The notes under the pieces were generated by a model, which saw nothing but the letters and a program-made list of their open reading frames with translations, was not told the origin of the DNA and did not search any database. Below, piece after piece: positions 1-9,153 of a stretch of 64,000 bases of DNA. Both the position numbers and the translations under genes were made by a program. Source of the stretch: Rhodobacter sp. (GTDB taxonomy: Bacteria > Pseudomonadota > Alphaproteobacteria > Rhodobacterales > Rhodobacteraceae); assembly GCA_020250175.1 (NCBI GenBank), contig JADCEN010000006.1:124001-188000 (forward strand). Reading direction: 5' to 3'. Position 1 is the stretch's first letter, and each line of letters starts with the position of its first letter.

Positions 1-81
1 GACGACGAGGCCGATGCGCTGGAGGCTGCACGGCACGAGGGCTTCCTTCATGCCGAGCGATTCTATCGGTTCAGCGGCTGA
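1..81 (+). CDS. C-terminal end of an unidentified protein (5' truncated by the window)
   Basis: Frame 1 is open from the first base and ends with TGA at 79-81, giving a 26-residue acidic tail that finishes in FYRFSG. Only the last codons are present, so no domain can be assigned. It lies on the same strand as the aap operon, 226 bp upstream of it, so it is probably a separate transcription unit. That it is the real frame is inferred from its alanine/glutamate-rich composition and its stop directly before a non-coding gap. Confidence 0.4.
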   Translation, partial: DDEADALEAARHEGFLHAERFYRFSG

Positions 82-179
82 TCAGGGGGTGCCCTGCGCC
101 GCGCGAAGGCTTGAATCTTGTGCATTGACCCCCCGGAAGCGAAGAATTTCCCCATTTCGGCACGGTTCCGCCAGAAGTC

Positions 180-209
180 TTGACCTTTCAAACCGCTTCG
201 GCCCACACT
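180..209 (+). promoter_or_regulatory. possible sigma-70 promoter of the aap operon
   Basis: A TTGACC -35-like hexamer (180-185) is followed after 18 bp by CACACT (204-209), about 100 bp upstream of the aapJ ATG. The -10 match is poor, so this is a weak call. The rest of the 82-307 gap holds no gene. Confidence 0.22.
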
Positions 210-307
210 CGACGGTACTGAAAGAAACAATTCCTCCGTTTCGCATCCGGCATTGCCGGAATGAAAAAGCCGCCTGAAACAGGACGGATCATCAGGAAGA
301 GGTAAGC

Positions 308-1324
308 ATGAAAAAATCCTTGTTCTTCGGCACGCTGGCAGCAGCCAGCGCGCTTGCGGGGTTCGCTTCAGCCGATACGCTGGCCGATATCAAGGCGCGT
401 GGCGAGTTGCTTTGCGGCACGAACACCGGCTTGACCGGCTTTGCCGCCCCCGACGCCAATGGCGTCTATCAGGGCTTCGACGTGGCCGTCTGCAAGGCCA
501 TCGCAGCCGCCGTTCTGGGCGATGCCACCAAGGTGCGCTATGTGCCGACCACCGGCGAGACGCGCTTTACGGCGCTGGCCTCGGGCGAGGTTGACCTGCT
601 GGTGCGCAACTCGACCTGGACCTTCACGCGCGATACCGACCTCAAGTTCGATTTCGTCGCCGTCAATTACTATGACGGCCAGGGCTTCATGGTGAAAAAG
701 GACCTGGGCGTCAGCTCTGCCAAGGAACTTGATGGCGCGACCGTCTGCATCCAGACCGGCACCACGACGGAACTGAACCTGGCCGACTTCTTCAAGGCCA
801 ACAACATCAGCTACACCCCTGTGAACGTGGCTGACGATTCAGAAGCACAGCGCCAGTATGTCGCCGGTGCCTGCGACGCCTACACGACCGACGCCTCGGG
901 TCTTGCGGCCACCCGCGCGACACTGCCGGATGCAGAAAACCACATCATCCTGCCTGAAATCATCTCCAAAGAGCCGCTTGGCCCGGTTGTGCGCCATGGC
1001 GACAACAACTGGGGCGACATCGTGCGCTGGACCTTCTACGCCTTGGTCGCCGCCGAAGAGCTTGGCATCACTTCGGCCAATGTGAATGAAATCGGCACCA
1101 GCACCGTAAACCCCGAAATCAGGCGTATCCTGGGCACCGAAGGTGACATGGGTGCCATGATGGGGCTTGATGCCGAATGGGCCAAACGCGCCATCGCGGC
1201 AAACGGCAACTACGGCGAGATCTTCGCGGCCAATATCGGTGAATCGACCCCGATCGGCCTGGCCCGTGGCCTGAATGCGCAGTGGACCCAGGGCGGGCTG
1301 ATGTACGCCCCGCCCTTCCGCTGA
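308..1324 (+). CDS. aapJ: General L-amino acid ABC transporter, periplasmic substrate-binding protein
   Basis: This is the solute receptor of the AapJQMP (BztABCD) uptake system, which takes up many L-amino acids. It has 338 residues, the normal family length. A Sec signal peptide (KK, hydrophobic stretch, then ASA|DT) is predicted to be cleaved after about residue 22. The mature start DTLADIKARGELLCGTNTG and the later GFDVAVCKAIAAAVLG are typical of family 3 binding proteins (SBP_bac_3). A strong AGGAAGAGG ribosome binding site precedes the ATG. It is the first gene of the operon and is separated from aapQ by a stable hairpin, consistent with the receptor being made in excess over the membrane parts. 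Confidence 0.95.
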   Translation: MKKSLFFGTLAAASALAGFASADTLADIKARGELLCGTNTGLTGFAAPDANGVYQGFDVAVCKAIAAAVLGDATKVRYVPTTGETRFTALASGEVDLLVRNSTWTFTRDTDLKFDFVAVNYYDGQGFMVKKDLGVSSAKELDGATVCIQTGTTTELNLADFFKANNISYTPVNVADDSEAQRQYVAGACDAYTTDASGLAATRATLPDAENHIILPEIISKEPLGPVVRHGDNNWGDIVRWTFYALVAAEELGITSANVNEIGTSTVNPEIRRILGTEGDMGAMMGLDAEWAKRAIAANGNYGEIFAANIGESTPIGLARGLNAQWTQGGLMYAPPFR

Positions 1325-1337
1325 TCTGAAAAACAGG

Positions 1338-1361
1338 ACGGGCGCGCAGAAGCGCGCCCGT
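1338..1361 (+). terminator. Intercistronic hairpin between aapJ and aapQ
   Basis: A perfect 10-bp stem (ACGGGCGCGC / GCGCGCCCGT) closes an AGAA tetraloop 14 bp after the aapJ stop and is followed by TTGCCTTT. It could act as a partial terminator or as a 3' stabiliser of the aapJ message. Stem-loops after the binding-protein gene are common in ABC import operons and give higher binding-protein expression. Confidence 0.65.
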
Positions 1362-1454
1362 TGCCTTTCCAGAGGTCGTCTGCCGACAGGGAAGCACCAG
1401 ACTTCTTTGACATCCGGACAGCCGGGGTCACGGTCAGGCAACAGGGGGTAGCGA

Positions 1455-2732
1455 ATGGCCTATGCCGGTGGGGTGCCGAAACCGGGGTTTCGGCCAAGCA
1501 TGCTTATCTACGACACGCGGTACCGGTCGCTGACCATTCAGCTGATTGTTCTTGTGCTTTTCGCCTTTGGCGTCTCCTGGCTGATCAACAATGTGATCGT
1601 CAACCTGGCGGCAAAGGACAGGACCTTTGACTACGGATTCCTGTGGAACCGGGCCGGCTATGACATCAACCAGACCCTGATCCCCTATACCAATGACAGC
1701 ACGCATGGGCGCGCGCTGTTCGTGGGGTTGGTCAACACGCTGGTGGTGGCGGCGCTGGGGTGTTTTCTGGCCACGGTTCTGGGCGTCATCATCGGCGTTC
1801 TGCGCCTGTCGCAGAACTGGCTGATCGGTCGGCTGATGACGGTTTATGTCGAGGTGTTCCGCAACATTCCGCTCTTGCTGTGGATTCTTCTGTCTTTCGT
1901 GATCCTGACCGAAACCACGCCCTCGCCCAGGGATTTCCGCGTCACCGACGAAATGATCGCAGCCGGTCAGGCCCCGGCGGCGCGGATGTTTCTGAACGAC
2001 TCGGTTGCCATCACCAACCGGGGCATGAACGTTCCGGCGCCGCTGTTCAGACGCAGTCTGGGCATGGCAGGGATTGGCGAATTTCAGATCTCGCTGAACT
2101 TTCTTGCGATCTTCGCGGTGATCGGCGCATCCGCCATCGTGAACCGCCGCATGGTCAGGCGGGCCAGGGCAATACAGGAAGAGACCGGGGTGCGTCCCGT
2201 CACTTGGTGGAAAAGCCTGCTGCTGCTGTTCGTCCCCGTGATCGCCCTGCTGCTGGCGCTGGGCTTCCACCTGGAATACCCCAGGATGACCCGGTTCAAC
2301 TTTTCTGGCGGGATCGAGGTGCTGCACAGCTTCACGGCGCTGCTGGTTGCGCTGGTGCTGTATACGGCAGCCTTCATTGCCGAAATCGTGCGGGCCGGGA
2401 TTATGGCCATTCCCCGTGGCCAAACCGAGGCCGCCTTCGCCCTTGGCCTGCGCCCCGGCCGGACAATGAACCTGATCATCCTGCCGCAGGCGCTGCGGGT
2501 GATCATCCCGCCGCTGATCAGCCAATACCTGAACCTGACCAAGAACACCTCGCTGGCCATTGCCGTCAGCTATATGGACCTGCGCGGCACGCTGGGCGGC
2601 GTCACCCTGAACCAGACCGGCAAAGAGCTGGAAAGCATGTTGCTGATGATGCTGATCTATCTGACGATCAGCCTGATGATTTCCTCCGTGATGAACATCT
2701 ACAACGCGGCTGTCGGACTGAAGGAACGCTGA
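1455..2732 (+). CDS. aapQ: General L-amino acid ABC transporter permease AapQ (BztB)
   Basis: One of two inner-membrane permeases of the Aap importer, 425 residues. The N-terminal part has the family-specific segment RSLTIQLIVLVLFAFG and a long periplasmic insert with NRAGYDINQ. The permease core contains the EAA-type loop near residues 310-335 (RAGIMAIPRGQTEAAFALGL), which contacts the ATPase. The ATG at 1455 is preceded by AGGGGGT; an internal ATG at 1500 is possible but would drop a conserved-looking leader. Its stop lies one base before the aapM start, so the two permeases are translationally coupled. The product pairs with AapM to form the channel. Confidence 0.94.
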   Translation: MAYAGGVPKPGFRPSMLIYDTRYRSLTIQLIVLVLFAFGVSWLINNVIVNLAAKDRTFDYGFLWNRAGYDINQTLIPYTNDSTHGRALFVGLVNTLVVAALGCFLATVLGVIIGVLRLSQNWLIGRLMTVYVEVFRNIPLLLWILLSFVILTETTPSPRDFRVTDEMIAAGQAPAARMFLNDSVAITNRGMNVPAPLFRRSLGMAGIGEFQISLNFLAIFAVIGASAIVNRRMVRRARAIQEETGVRPVTWWKSLLLLFVPVIALLLALGFHLEYPRMTRFNFSGGIEVLHSFTALLVALVLYTAAFIAEIVRAGIMAIPRGQTEAAFALGLRPGRTMNLIILPQALRVIIPPLISQYLNLTKNTSLAIAVSYMDLRGTLGGVTLNQTGKELESMLLMMLIYLTISLMISSVMNIYNAAVGLKER

Positions 2733-2733
2733 G

Positions 2734-4182
2734 ATGGCTGAAAGCAACCATGCCTTCGTCCGCACGGCGATCCTGCCGCCGCAGGCACCGCCCCTGACCG
2801 AAAAGGGCGCGATCAGGTGGTTGCGCGAAAACCTGTTCTCCGGCTGGTTCAACACCATCCTGACCCTGGCCGCCCTGTGGGCGATCTACAGCCTTGTGTC
2901 GGCGTCGCTGCCCTGGTGGCTGAACGGCGTGTGGAATGCCGGATCGCTTGGGGAATGCCGCGCCATCGTTGCCGAACGGGCCGGGCCGGACGCGACCGGG
3001 GCCTGCTGGGCGATGGTCCGCGACCGCTGGCATCAGTTCATGTTCGGCTTTTACCCGCAGGACCAGTACTGGCGCCCGACGATTGCCTTCGGCCTGCTGT
3101 TCGCCGCGATCACACCCGTGCTGTTTTCGGGGCAGAAGCGCCTTCGGACCTTCATGCTGATCGGGGTTGTCGCATTTCTTGTGGCAACGCTTTGGCTGGC
3201 AACGGTGCCGATGCTGCCTGCCGGGCTGACAATCATCCTGATGCTTGCCGTGCTGGCGCTTGCGCAGGTGCGGCCCGCTGCATTGATGTGGTTCACCGTG
3301 ATCTATCCTGCGCTTGCCTTCTTTCTGCTTTGGGGCGGGTCCTTCTGGGTTCCGGCAGCGGCAATGGCGGGACTGCCGGTGCTGTTGCTGGCGTATCGGC
3401 TGTTGTTGCCCTGGACAGGCGTTGGCATTGCGGCGGGGGCTGGCATCGGGCTGGCCCTGCTGTGGTGGGCCGTGCTGGATGCCCCTGTTGCTGCGGGACT
3501 GGCGCGGCTGGCCCCCATCGGGCTGGAACCTGTGGCGTCAGACCGGTTCGGCGGCTTTCTTCTGGCGCTGACCATCGGGGTGACGGCCATTTCCTTTTCG
3601 CTGCCGATGGGCATATTGCTGGCGCTGGGCCGACAGTCCGACATGCTGCTGATCAAGACGCTGTCGGTCGGGTTCATCGAATTCATCCGCGGCGTGCCAC
3701 TGATCACGCTTTTGTTCACCGCATCGCTTCTGCTGCAGTATTTCCTGCCGCCGAATACGAATTTCGACCTGATCCTGCGGGTGATCATCCTCGTCACCTT
3801 CTTTGCCGCCGCCTATATCGCCGAGGTGATCCGGGGCGGTCTGGCCGCATTGCCGCGCGGCCAGTACGAGGCCGCCAATGCGCTGGGCCTGGATTACTGG
3901 AGCGCGCAGCGCCTGATCATCATGCCGCAGGCGCTGAAGATCGCCATTCCCGGGATCGTGTCCACCTTCATCGGCCTGTTCAAGGATACCACACTCGTGG
4001 CCTTCGTCGGCCTTCTGGACCCGCTGAAGGGCATCACCCAGATCGTCCGCGCCGACATTGCCTGGAAGGGCATCTACTGGGAACCCTATATCTTCGTCGG
4101 GGCCATCTTTTTCGTCATCTGCTTCGGCATGTCGCGCTATTCGATGTATCTCGAACAGAAACTCAAGCGCGACCACCGGTAA
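2734..4182 (+). CDS. aapM: General L-amino acid ABC transporter permease AapM (BztC)
   Basis: Second permease subunit, 482 residues, longer than AapQ because of extra membrane segments in the first half. The HisM-type permease domain fills the C-terminal 200 residues, with RGVPLITLLF and the EAA loop RGGLAALPRGQYEAANALGL. The C-terminal motif LFKDTTLVAFVGLLD is typical of polar amino-acid permeases. It starts one base after aapQ ends and is followed 12 bp later by aapP, behind an AAGGAG site. The enlarged hydrophobic N-terminus is normal for AapM/BztC. Confidence 0.94.
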   Translation: MAESNHAFVRTAILPPQAPPLTEKGAIRWLRENLFSGWFNTILTLAALWAIYSLVSASLPWWLNGVWNAGSLGECRAIVAERAGPDATGACWAMVRDRWHQFMFGFYPQDQYWRPTIAFGLLFAAITPVLFSGQKRLRTFMLIGVVAFLVATLWLATVPMLPAGLTIILMLAVLALAQVRPAALMWFTVIYPALAFFLLWGGSFWVPAAAMAGLPVLLLAYRLLLPWTGVGIAAGAGIGLALLWWAVLDAPVAAGLARLAPIGLEPVASDRFGGFLLALTIGVTAISFSLPMGILLALGRQSDMLLIKTLSVGFIEFIRGVPLITLLFTASLLLQYFLPPNTNFDLILRVIILVTFFAAAYIAEVIRGGLAALPRGQYEAANALGLDYWSAQRLIIMPQALKIAIPGIVSTFIGLFKDTTLVAFVGLLDPLKGITQIVRADIAWKGIYWEPYIFVGAIFFVICFGMSRYSMYLEQKLKRDHR

Positions 4183-4194
4183 GGAGCCCCGCCC

Positions 4195-4986
<792 letters not shown>

Positions 4987-5075
4987 CGCGCCGTCAGGCC
5001 GCCGCTGTGGCAGCGGCTCGCGGCCGCTTGACCTGCATGGCAGCACCGTGGCCCCCAGGCGCCCGACACCGGCGG

Positions 5076-5582
5076 TCAGTCTGCAAGCTCCCGCGGGACG
5101 ATGAAATCCAGCACGGCCGCCATGCCAAAGCCTGCCTCGGCCCATGAGGAAATGGCGAACTCGGCAACCAGCGTTGCACCGGTCGGATAGCGATGAAACT
5201 CCGGGTGCAAAGGATCTGACGCAACCAGCCGGTTGGCGAATTCGGCAATGCCGGGATTGTGCCCGATCATCATCACGGTGTCTTCCCGGGCATGGCGCAG
5301 AACCGCAAGCATCACATCCGGCCCGGCATTGTAGAGGGCGGGCTTCAACTCCAGTATCGGGTTGCCGGGCAGGGCCGGGGCGATGCCTGACCAGGTGTTG
5401 CGGGTGCGCAGCGCATCGGAACACAGCACCTGCTGCGGGATATAGCCGCGCGAGGCCAGCCAATCACCCAGATCGGCCGCCGCCGCCTTGCCGCGGTCGT
5501 TCAGCGGGCGGTCGTGATCGGGTATGTTCGGATCGTCCCAACTTGATTTTGCATGCCGCGTCAGGATCAGGCGCTTGGTCAT
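5076..5582 (-). CDS. SixA-like histidine phosphatase
   Basis: Histidine phosphatase superfamily protein of 168 residues. The N-terminus [17 protein letters not shown] holds the catalytic RHA triad, and a second conserved histidine follows in MIGHNPGI. Size and the RHAKS signature fit the SixA branch, which dephosphorylates phosphohistidine proteins in E. coli, although many alphaproteobacterial members have unknown substrates. I chose the ATG at 5582 because the family starts just before the RHA motif and because this ATG overlaps the upstream stop as ATGA (5579-5582), implying coupled translation with the ferredoxin-like gene. Substrate is unknown. Confidence 0.85.
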   Translation of the reverse strand: MTKRLILTRHAKSSWDDPNIPDHDRPLNDRGKAAAADLGDWLASRGYIPQQVLCSDALRTRNTWSGIAPALPGNPILELKPALYNAGPDVMLAVLRHAREDTVMMIGHNPGIAEFANRLVASDPLHPEFHRYPTGATLVAEFAISSWAEAGFGMAAVLDFIVPRELAD

Positions 5583-6232
5583 CGGTGAAACTGCCTCATG
5601 TGATAGGCGGACTGGTCCTGCATCCTTGCATGCCGGGCCGAGACCGGGCAAGCGCGGCGCACGGCACAGCCGCCGGTCATGCAGTCCTGCCCTGCTGCGC
5701 CGTCCAGCCAGGCGTGGCAGGCGGGCAGGTCATAGCCTGCGTCTGTCAGGGCACCAGCCGGGCAGGCGGCACGGCAGGGCTGGCCATCGCAGCTGTCGCA
5801 GGGCGAAGCAGGCGGGGGCGGCAGATCGAACCGCTCCTTCAGCGCCAGAGCGCCCCGGAAAGACACCATCAACCCGGCCTCGTCATGGACCAGCAACCTG
5901 ACCGGCGACGACCAGACGCGCCCCGTGCGCAGCGCCCATGCGTAGAACGGCCGGTGCGGCGGGCCGCCAAAGGGAAACAGCGCCTTTGCCCCCAGATCGC
6001 AGGCGATCCGGCCAATCACCCGGCGCGACCAGCGGTCGACCGGATCGGGCGCACCGTCCAGCCATTCCGGTTGCACGGTCAGGTGTTGCCAGAAGCCCGG
6101 CTGGCGCGGGCCGACAAGCAGCAGGGTCCGGGTGCCGGCCGGCACCGCGTCTTGCGGCACGGCCAGGAATCCGCCAAGAACCGTCAGCGCATGGTCGGCC
6201 AGCGCGGCCTTGATCTGCGCCAGCGCGGTCAT
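5579..6232 (-). CDS. 4Fe-4S ferredoxin-like protein (QueG-type cluster region)
   Basis: A 217-residue protein whose C-terminal third is cysteine-rich. [14 protein letters not shown] is a classical iron-sulfur ligand cluster, followed by [18 protein letters not shown]. The layout resembles the ferredoxin half of QueG (epoxyqueuosine reductase), but the B12-binding half is missing and the N-terminal region is unassigned. It overlaps the downstream phosphatase (ATGA) and argB upstream (ATGA at 6229-6232), so the three are probably one transcript. It may be an accessory electron carrier; this is inferred, not shown. Confidence 0.75.
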   Translation of the reverse strand: MTALAQIKAALADHALTVLGGFLAVPQDAVPAGTRTLLLVGPRQPGFWQHLTVQPEWLDGAPDPVDRWSRRVIGRIACDLGAKALFPFGGPPHRPFYAWALRTGRVWSSPVRLLVHDEAGLMVSFRGALALKERFDLPPPPASPCDSCDGQPCRAACPAGALTDAGYDLPACHAWLDGAAGQDCMTGGCAVRRACPVSARHARMQDQSAYHMRQFHR

Positions 6233-7125
6233 TCGCCGCGCGGCTTGATCCGCGGCTCGGTGGACCGGATCAGAGAGCCGACACCATGATCGGTGAAAAG
6301 TTCCAGCAGACAGGCGTTGGGAATGCGCCCGTCCAGAATGACCACGGCCCGCACACCCTGCTCCAGCGCCAGCAGTGCCGTTTCGGTTTTGGGAATCATC
6401 CCCCCGGCGATGATGCCACGCGCCGTCATGTCGCGGACCTGATCAGGGGAAAGCTGTGTCACCACCGCACCGCTTTCATCCTTGACGCCGGACACATCCG
6501 TCAGCAGCAAAAGCCGGTCCGCCTTCAGCGCGCCCGCAATCGCCCCCGCCGCCGTATCGCCGTTGACGTTGAAGGTCTCGTTATCCGCGACACCTGTGGC
6601 AACCGGGGCGACGACCGGGATGATCCCGGCATTGTAAAGGTCGCGCAGCACCTGCACGTTCATTTCCACCGGGCGACCGACGAAACCGAGGTCAGGGTCA
6701 TCGGCGACGCAGACCATCAGGTCGTCATCCTTGCCGGAAATGCCCACGGCCCGCCCGCCCTGATCGTTGATCGCCTGTACGATGCGCTTGTTGACCGCGC
6801 CGCACAGCACCATCTCCACCACCTCGACCGTGGCCTTGTCGGTCACGCGCTTGCCGCGCACGAATTCCGACCTGATCCCAAGCTTCGCAAGCAGATCGTT
6901 GATCATCGGCCCACCGCCATGCACAACCACCGGGTTGACCCCGACCTGGCGCATCAGCACGATGTCGCGGGCAAACTCGGCCATGGCATCTGCGTCGCCC
7001 ATGGCATTGCCGCCGAATTTCACAACCACCACGGCACCGGCATAGCGTTGCAGATAGGGCAGCGCCTCGGACAGGGTGCGGGCAGCGGCGACGGGTTCAC
7101 GGGTCATGGCAAGCTGCTTTTTCAT
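6229..7125 (-). CDS. argB: Acetylglutamate kinase
   Basis: Phosphorylates N-acetyl-L-glutamate, the second step of arginine synthesis, 298 residues. Amino-acid kinase fold motifs are clear: [11 protein letters not shown] near the N-terminus, [10 protein letters not shown] for substrate binding, [15 protein letters not shown] and the C-terminal [11 protein letters not shown]. The arginine-sensitive class has an N-terminal helix like the one here, so feedback inhibition by arginine is likely from family knowledge. The start at 7125 (MKKQLAM) is preferred because an AGGA site lies 8 bases upstream; the internal ATG at 7107 has none. Confidence 0.94.
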   Translation of the reverse strand: MKKQLAMTREPVAAARTLSEALPYLQRYAGAVVVVKFGGNAMGDADAMAEFARDIVLMRQVGVNPVVVHGGGPMINDLLAKLGIRSEFVRGKRVTDKATVEVVEMVLCGAVNKRIVQAINDQGGRAVGISGKDDDLMVCVADDPDLGFVGRPVEMNVQVLRDLYNAGIIPVVAPVATGVADNETFNVNGDTAAGAIAGALKADRLLLLTDVSGVKDESGAVVTQLSPDQVRDMTARGIIAGGMIPKTETALLALEQGVRAVVILDGRIPNACLLELFTDHGVGSLIRSTEPRIKPRGE

Positions 7126-7414
7126 TGGGGAATCCTGACTGCGCAGTGTTTGGTAGCCCCTTTGCGGACCCCTGCCAAGGGTCGCGGCCAAAGCGGGCAG
7201 GGCCATCGCATCTGGATTTCTTTTCAGCGGTCGCAGGAACAGCTTGTGAACAGAAAACAGGCCCCGGTCGATATCGTCACCAGGACTTCCTGCAAGAGAC
7301 GCCGGGGGCGGCCTGTGACATTCAAAGGCGCGTCCCCTGCCCCAGGGGGTGCCTTGCCAATCCCGACAAAAGCGATAAGGTATTTTCGGTCATGCACAAG
7401 GGGGTGCAACGGTG

Positions 7415-8146
7415 ATGCCAGAGGTAAGAACGCTGCTTCTGACGGGGGCAAGCCGGGGCATCGGGCACGCCACGGTCAAGCGGTTTTCGGCCGAAGGCTG
7501 GCGCGTCCTGACCTGTTCGCGCCAGCCCTTCGATCCGCGCTGCCCCTGGCCCGGCGGCGAGGAAAACCACATCCAGATCGACCTTGCCGACCCCAACAAG
7601 ACCATATCGGCCATCGAGGGGATCAAGCAAAAGATCGACGGGCGGCTGCATGCGCTGGTGAACAACGCGGGCATCAGCCCGAAAGGGCCGGGTGGCGCGC
7701 GTCTGACCACGCTGGACACCGACCTGCGCATCTGGGGCCAGGTGTTTCACGTCAATTTCTTTTCCTGTGTCGTGCTGGCCCGCGCGCTGCAGGCGGAACT
7801 GGCGGCGGCACGGGGATCGGTCGTCAACGTCACCTCCATCGCCGGATCGCGCGTGCATCCCTTTGCCGGGGCGGCCTATGCCACGTCAAAGGCGGCGCTG
7901 GCCGCCCTGACCCGCGAGATGGCGCATGATTTCGGCCCCCTGGGGGTGCGCGTGAACGCGATTGCACCGGGCGAGGTCGAAACGGCAATGCTGTCGCCCG
8001 GCACCGACAAGATCGTGGAAAAACTGCCGATGCAGCGTCTGGGCCAGCCGAAGGAAGTTGCGGACGTGATCTGGTTTCTGTGCTCGGATCAGTCCAGCTA
8101 TATCTCGGGGGCCGAGATCGAGGTGAACGGCGCGCAGCACGTGTGA
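7415..8146 (+). CDS. SDR family NAD(P)-dependent oxidoreductase
   Basis: Classical short-chain dehydrogenase/reductase, 243 residues. The glycine-rich cofactor loop TGASRGIG is at residue about 9, NNAG follows near 85, and the catalytic Ser-Tyr-Lys set is visible as TSIAGSRVHPFAGAAYATSKAAL. The C-terminal EIEVNGAQHV is typical of the FabG-like group. A GTG three bases upstream (7412) is an equally possible start; both sit behind a GGGGG stretch. Substrate cannot be deduced. It stands alone, divergent from argB across a 289-bp gap that shows no other gene. Confidence 0.85.
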   Translation: MPEVRTLLLTGASRGIGHATVKRFSAEGWRVLTCSRQPFDPRCPWPGGEENHIQIDLADPNKTISAIEGIKQKIDGRLHALVNNAGISPKGPGGARLTTLDTDLRIWGQVFHVNFFSCVVLARALQAELAAARGSVVNVTSIAGSRVHPFAGAAYATSKAALAALTREMAHDFGPLGVRVNAIAPGEVETAMLSPGTDKIVEKLPMQRLGQPKEVADVIWFLCSDQSSYISGAEIEVNGAQHV

Positions 8147-8159
8147 AGGGGCTTGCGGA

Positions 8160-8197
8160 TTCGTCACGTGACGCCTAGATTTTCGTCAGATGACGAA
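8160..8197 (+). promoter_or_regulatory. Twin palindromic operators of the Xre-RES toxin-antitoxin pair
   Basis: Two related palindromes precede the antitoxin gene: TTCGTCA-CG-TGACG (8160-8173, with perfect 12-bp core CGTCACGTGACG) and TTCGTCA-GA-TGACGAA (8182-8197). Their centres are 22 bp apart, two helical turns, so both face the same side of the DNA. This fits autorepression by the antitoxin, as is known for type II systems. Confidence 0.7.
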
Positions 8198-8214
8198 TGG
8201 CGGGGGGCCGCGCG

Positions 8215-8679
8215 ATGAACGCAAATGACATGGCAGGCAAGGTGCAGGCCGAAAGTGCGGGGCAACCGGCGCGGATCGGTGAGATGCTTGGCCTGAACGC
8301 GATTGCGCTGGATGATGTTGGGCTGGCCCGCGTTGTGGTACTGGGCTTGCCGGCGTCTGCGGCAGAGGCGCTGGGCAGGGTGATCGGGCGGGCGCAGGTT
8401 GTGGGGCCGCTGATCCCGGAAGCCACGCTGCGCCGCGCCCGGCGGGAACGCAAAGCGCTGTCGCGAGAGATGAGCGGGCGGCTTTATGAGCTCAGCCGGG
8501 TGGTCGATGCGGCAAACCGCAGCTTTGGCGATGACCGCGCGGCGGTGGACCGGTTTCTGGCCCGCCCGCATCCGCTGCTTGACGGGATGACGCCTTTGGC
8601 CATGGCACAGTCAGGTTCTGCCGGGGCACAGGCGGTGATAAACCTGATCCGGCGGGCAGATGCCGGCGTCGCAGTGTGA
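8215..8679 (+). CDS. Xre/MbcA/ParS-type antitoxin (DUF2384) of a RES toxin-antitoxin system
   Basis: A 154-residue antitoxin with an N-terminal DNA-binding region (LGLPASAAEALGRVIG) and a C-terminal DUF2384 segment (FGDDRAAVDRFLARPHPLLDGMTPLAMA). The WLxxPnp-like FLARPHPLLDG motif normally contacts the RES toxin. I chose the ATG at 8215, which follows GGGGGG at proper distance; the in-frame ATG at 8197 overlaps the second operator. It overlaps the toxin start as GTGA. Expected role, from the family, is to neutralise the toxin and repress the operon. Confidence 0.85.
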   Translation: MNANDMAGKVQAESAGQPARIGEMLGLNAIALDDVGLARVVVLGLPASAAEALGRVIGRAQVVGPLIPEATLRRARRERKALSREMSGRLYELSRVVDAANRSFGDDRAAVDRFLARPHPLLDGMTPLAMAQSGSAGAQAVINLIRRADAGVAV

Positions 8680-9152
8680 TCCGAGGCCTGCCGGAACCGA
8701 TGGTCTGTTACCGGATCGGCGATCCGGGCGGTGAGTATCCGATCTGGGATGCGGGCGGTGCCCGGCAGGTTGATGGTCGCTGGCACGAAGCCGGGGCATC
8801 CGTGATCTATGCGACCGAGCATTATTCGACCGCGATGCTGGAAAAGCTGGTGCATTACGCAGGGGAAATGCCGCCGAACCAGCATTTTCTGACCGTGACC
8901 CTGCCTCAGGGCATCAGGTGTGAAGTGGCAAATCCCGATGCGCTGGAAGGCTGGGCATGCGCAGATTGCCGTGTGGCACGGACGTTCGGTCGGCGATGGT
9001 ATGTCGAAGGGCGGTCTGCCGTGCTGATCGTGCCGTCAGTGGTGGCGCGGATGGAGCGCAATCTGGTGATCAATGCGCTTCATTCCGACTTTGGGCGTAT
9101 CCGCCCGGGGCTGGAGGTGCCGGTCTGGTGGGATGCACGGCTGTTTGGGTAG
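8676..9152 (+). CDS. RES domain toxin (NAD+-degrading type)
   Basis: RES-domain protein of 158 residues. The Arg-Glu-Ser pattern of the family is visible: arginine in CYRIGD and GRWHEAG, glutamate in YSTAMLEKLVH and serine in AVLIVPSVV. Characterised RES toxins (for example MbcT) degrade NAD+; that activity is inferred here. The GTG at 8676 overlaps the antitoxin stop, so translation is coupled; an ATG at 8700 could give a shorter form starting at MVCYRIGD. The gene ends one base before the convergent yihA stop, leaving no room for a separate terminator. Confidence 0.85.
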   Translation: MIRGLPEPMVCYRIGDPGGEYPIWDAGGARQVDGRWHEAGASVIYATEHYSTAMLEKLVHYAGEMPPNQHFLTVTLPQGIRCEVANPDALEGWACADCRVARTFGRRWYVEGRSAVLIVPSVVARMERNLVINALHSDFGRIRPGLEVPVWWDARLFG

Positions 9153-9153
9153 C

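Noticed and set aside
1434-2858. Long open frame opposite aapQ and similar antisense frames opposite argB, the RND pump and ffh
   Set aside because: They are rich in Arg, His, Gln and Pro without domain motifs, as expected from antisense frames of GC-rich genes, and the opposite strand encodes a clear family protein in each case.
5001-5017. GCCGCTG/CAGCGGC hairpin after aapP
   Set aside because: Seven base pairs without a T-tract in GC-rich DNA; too weak to list as a terminator.
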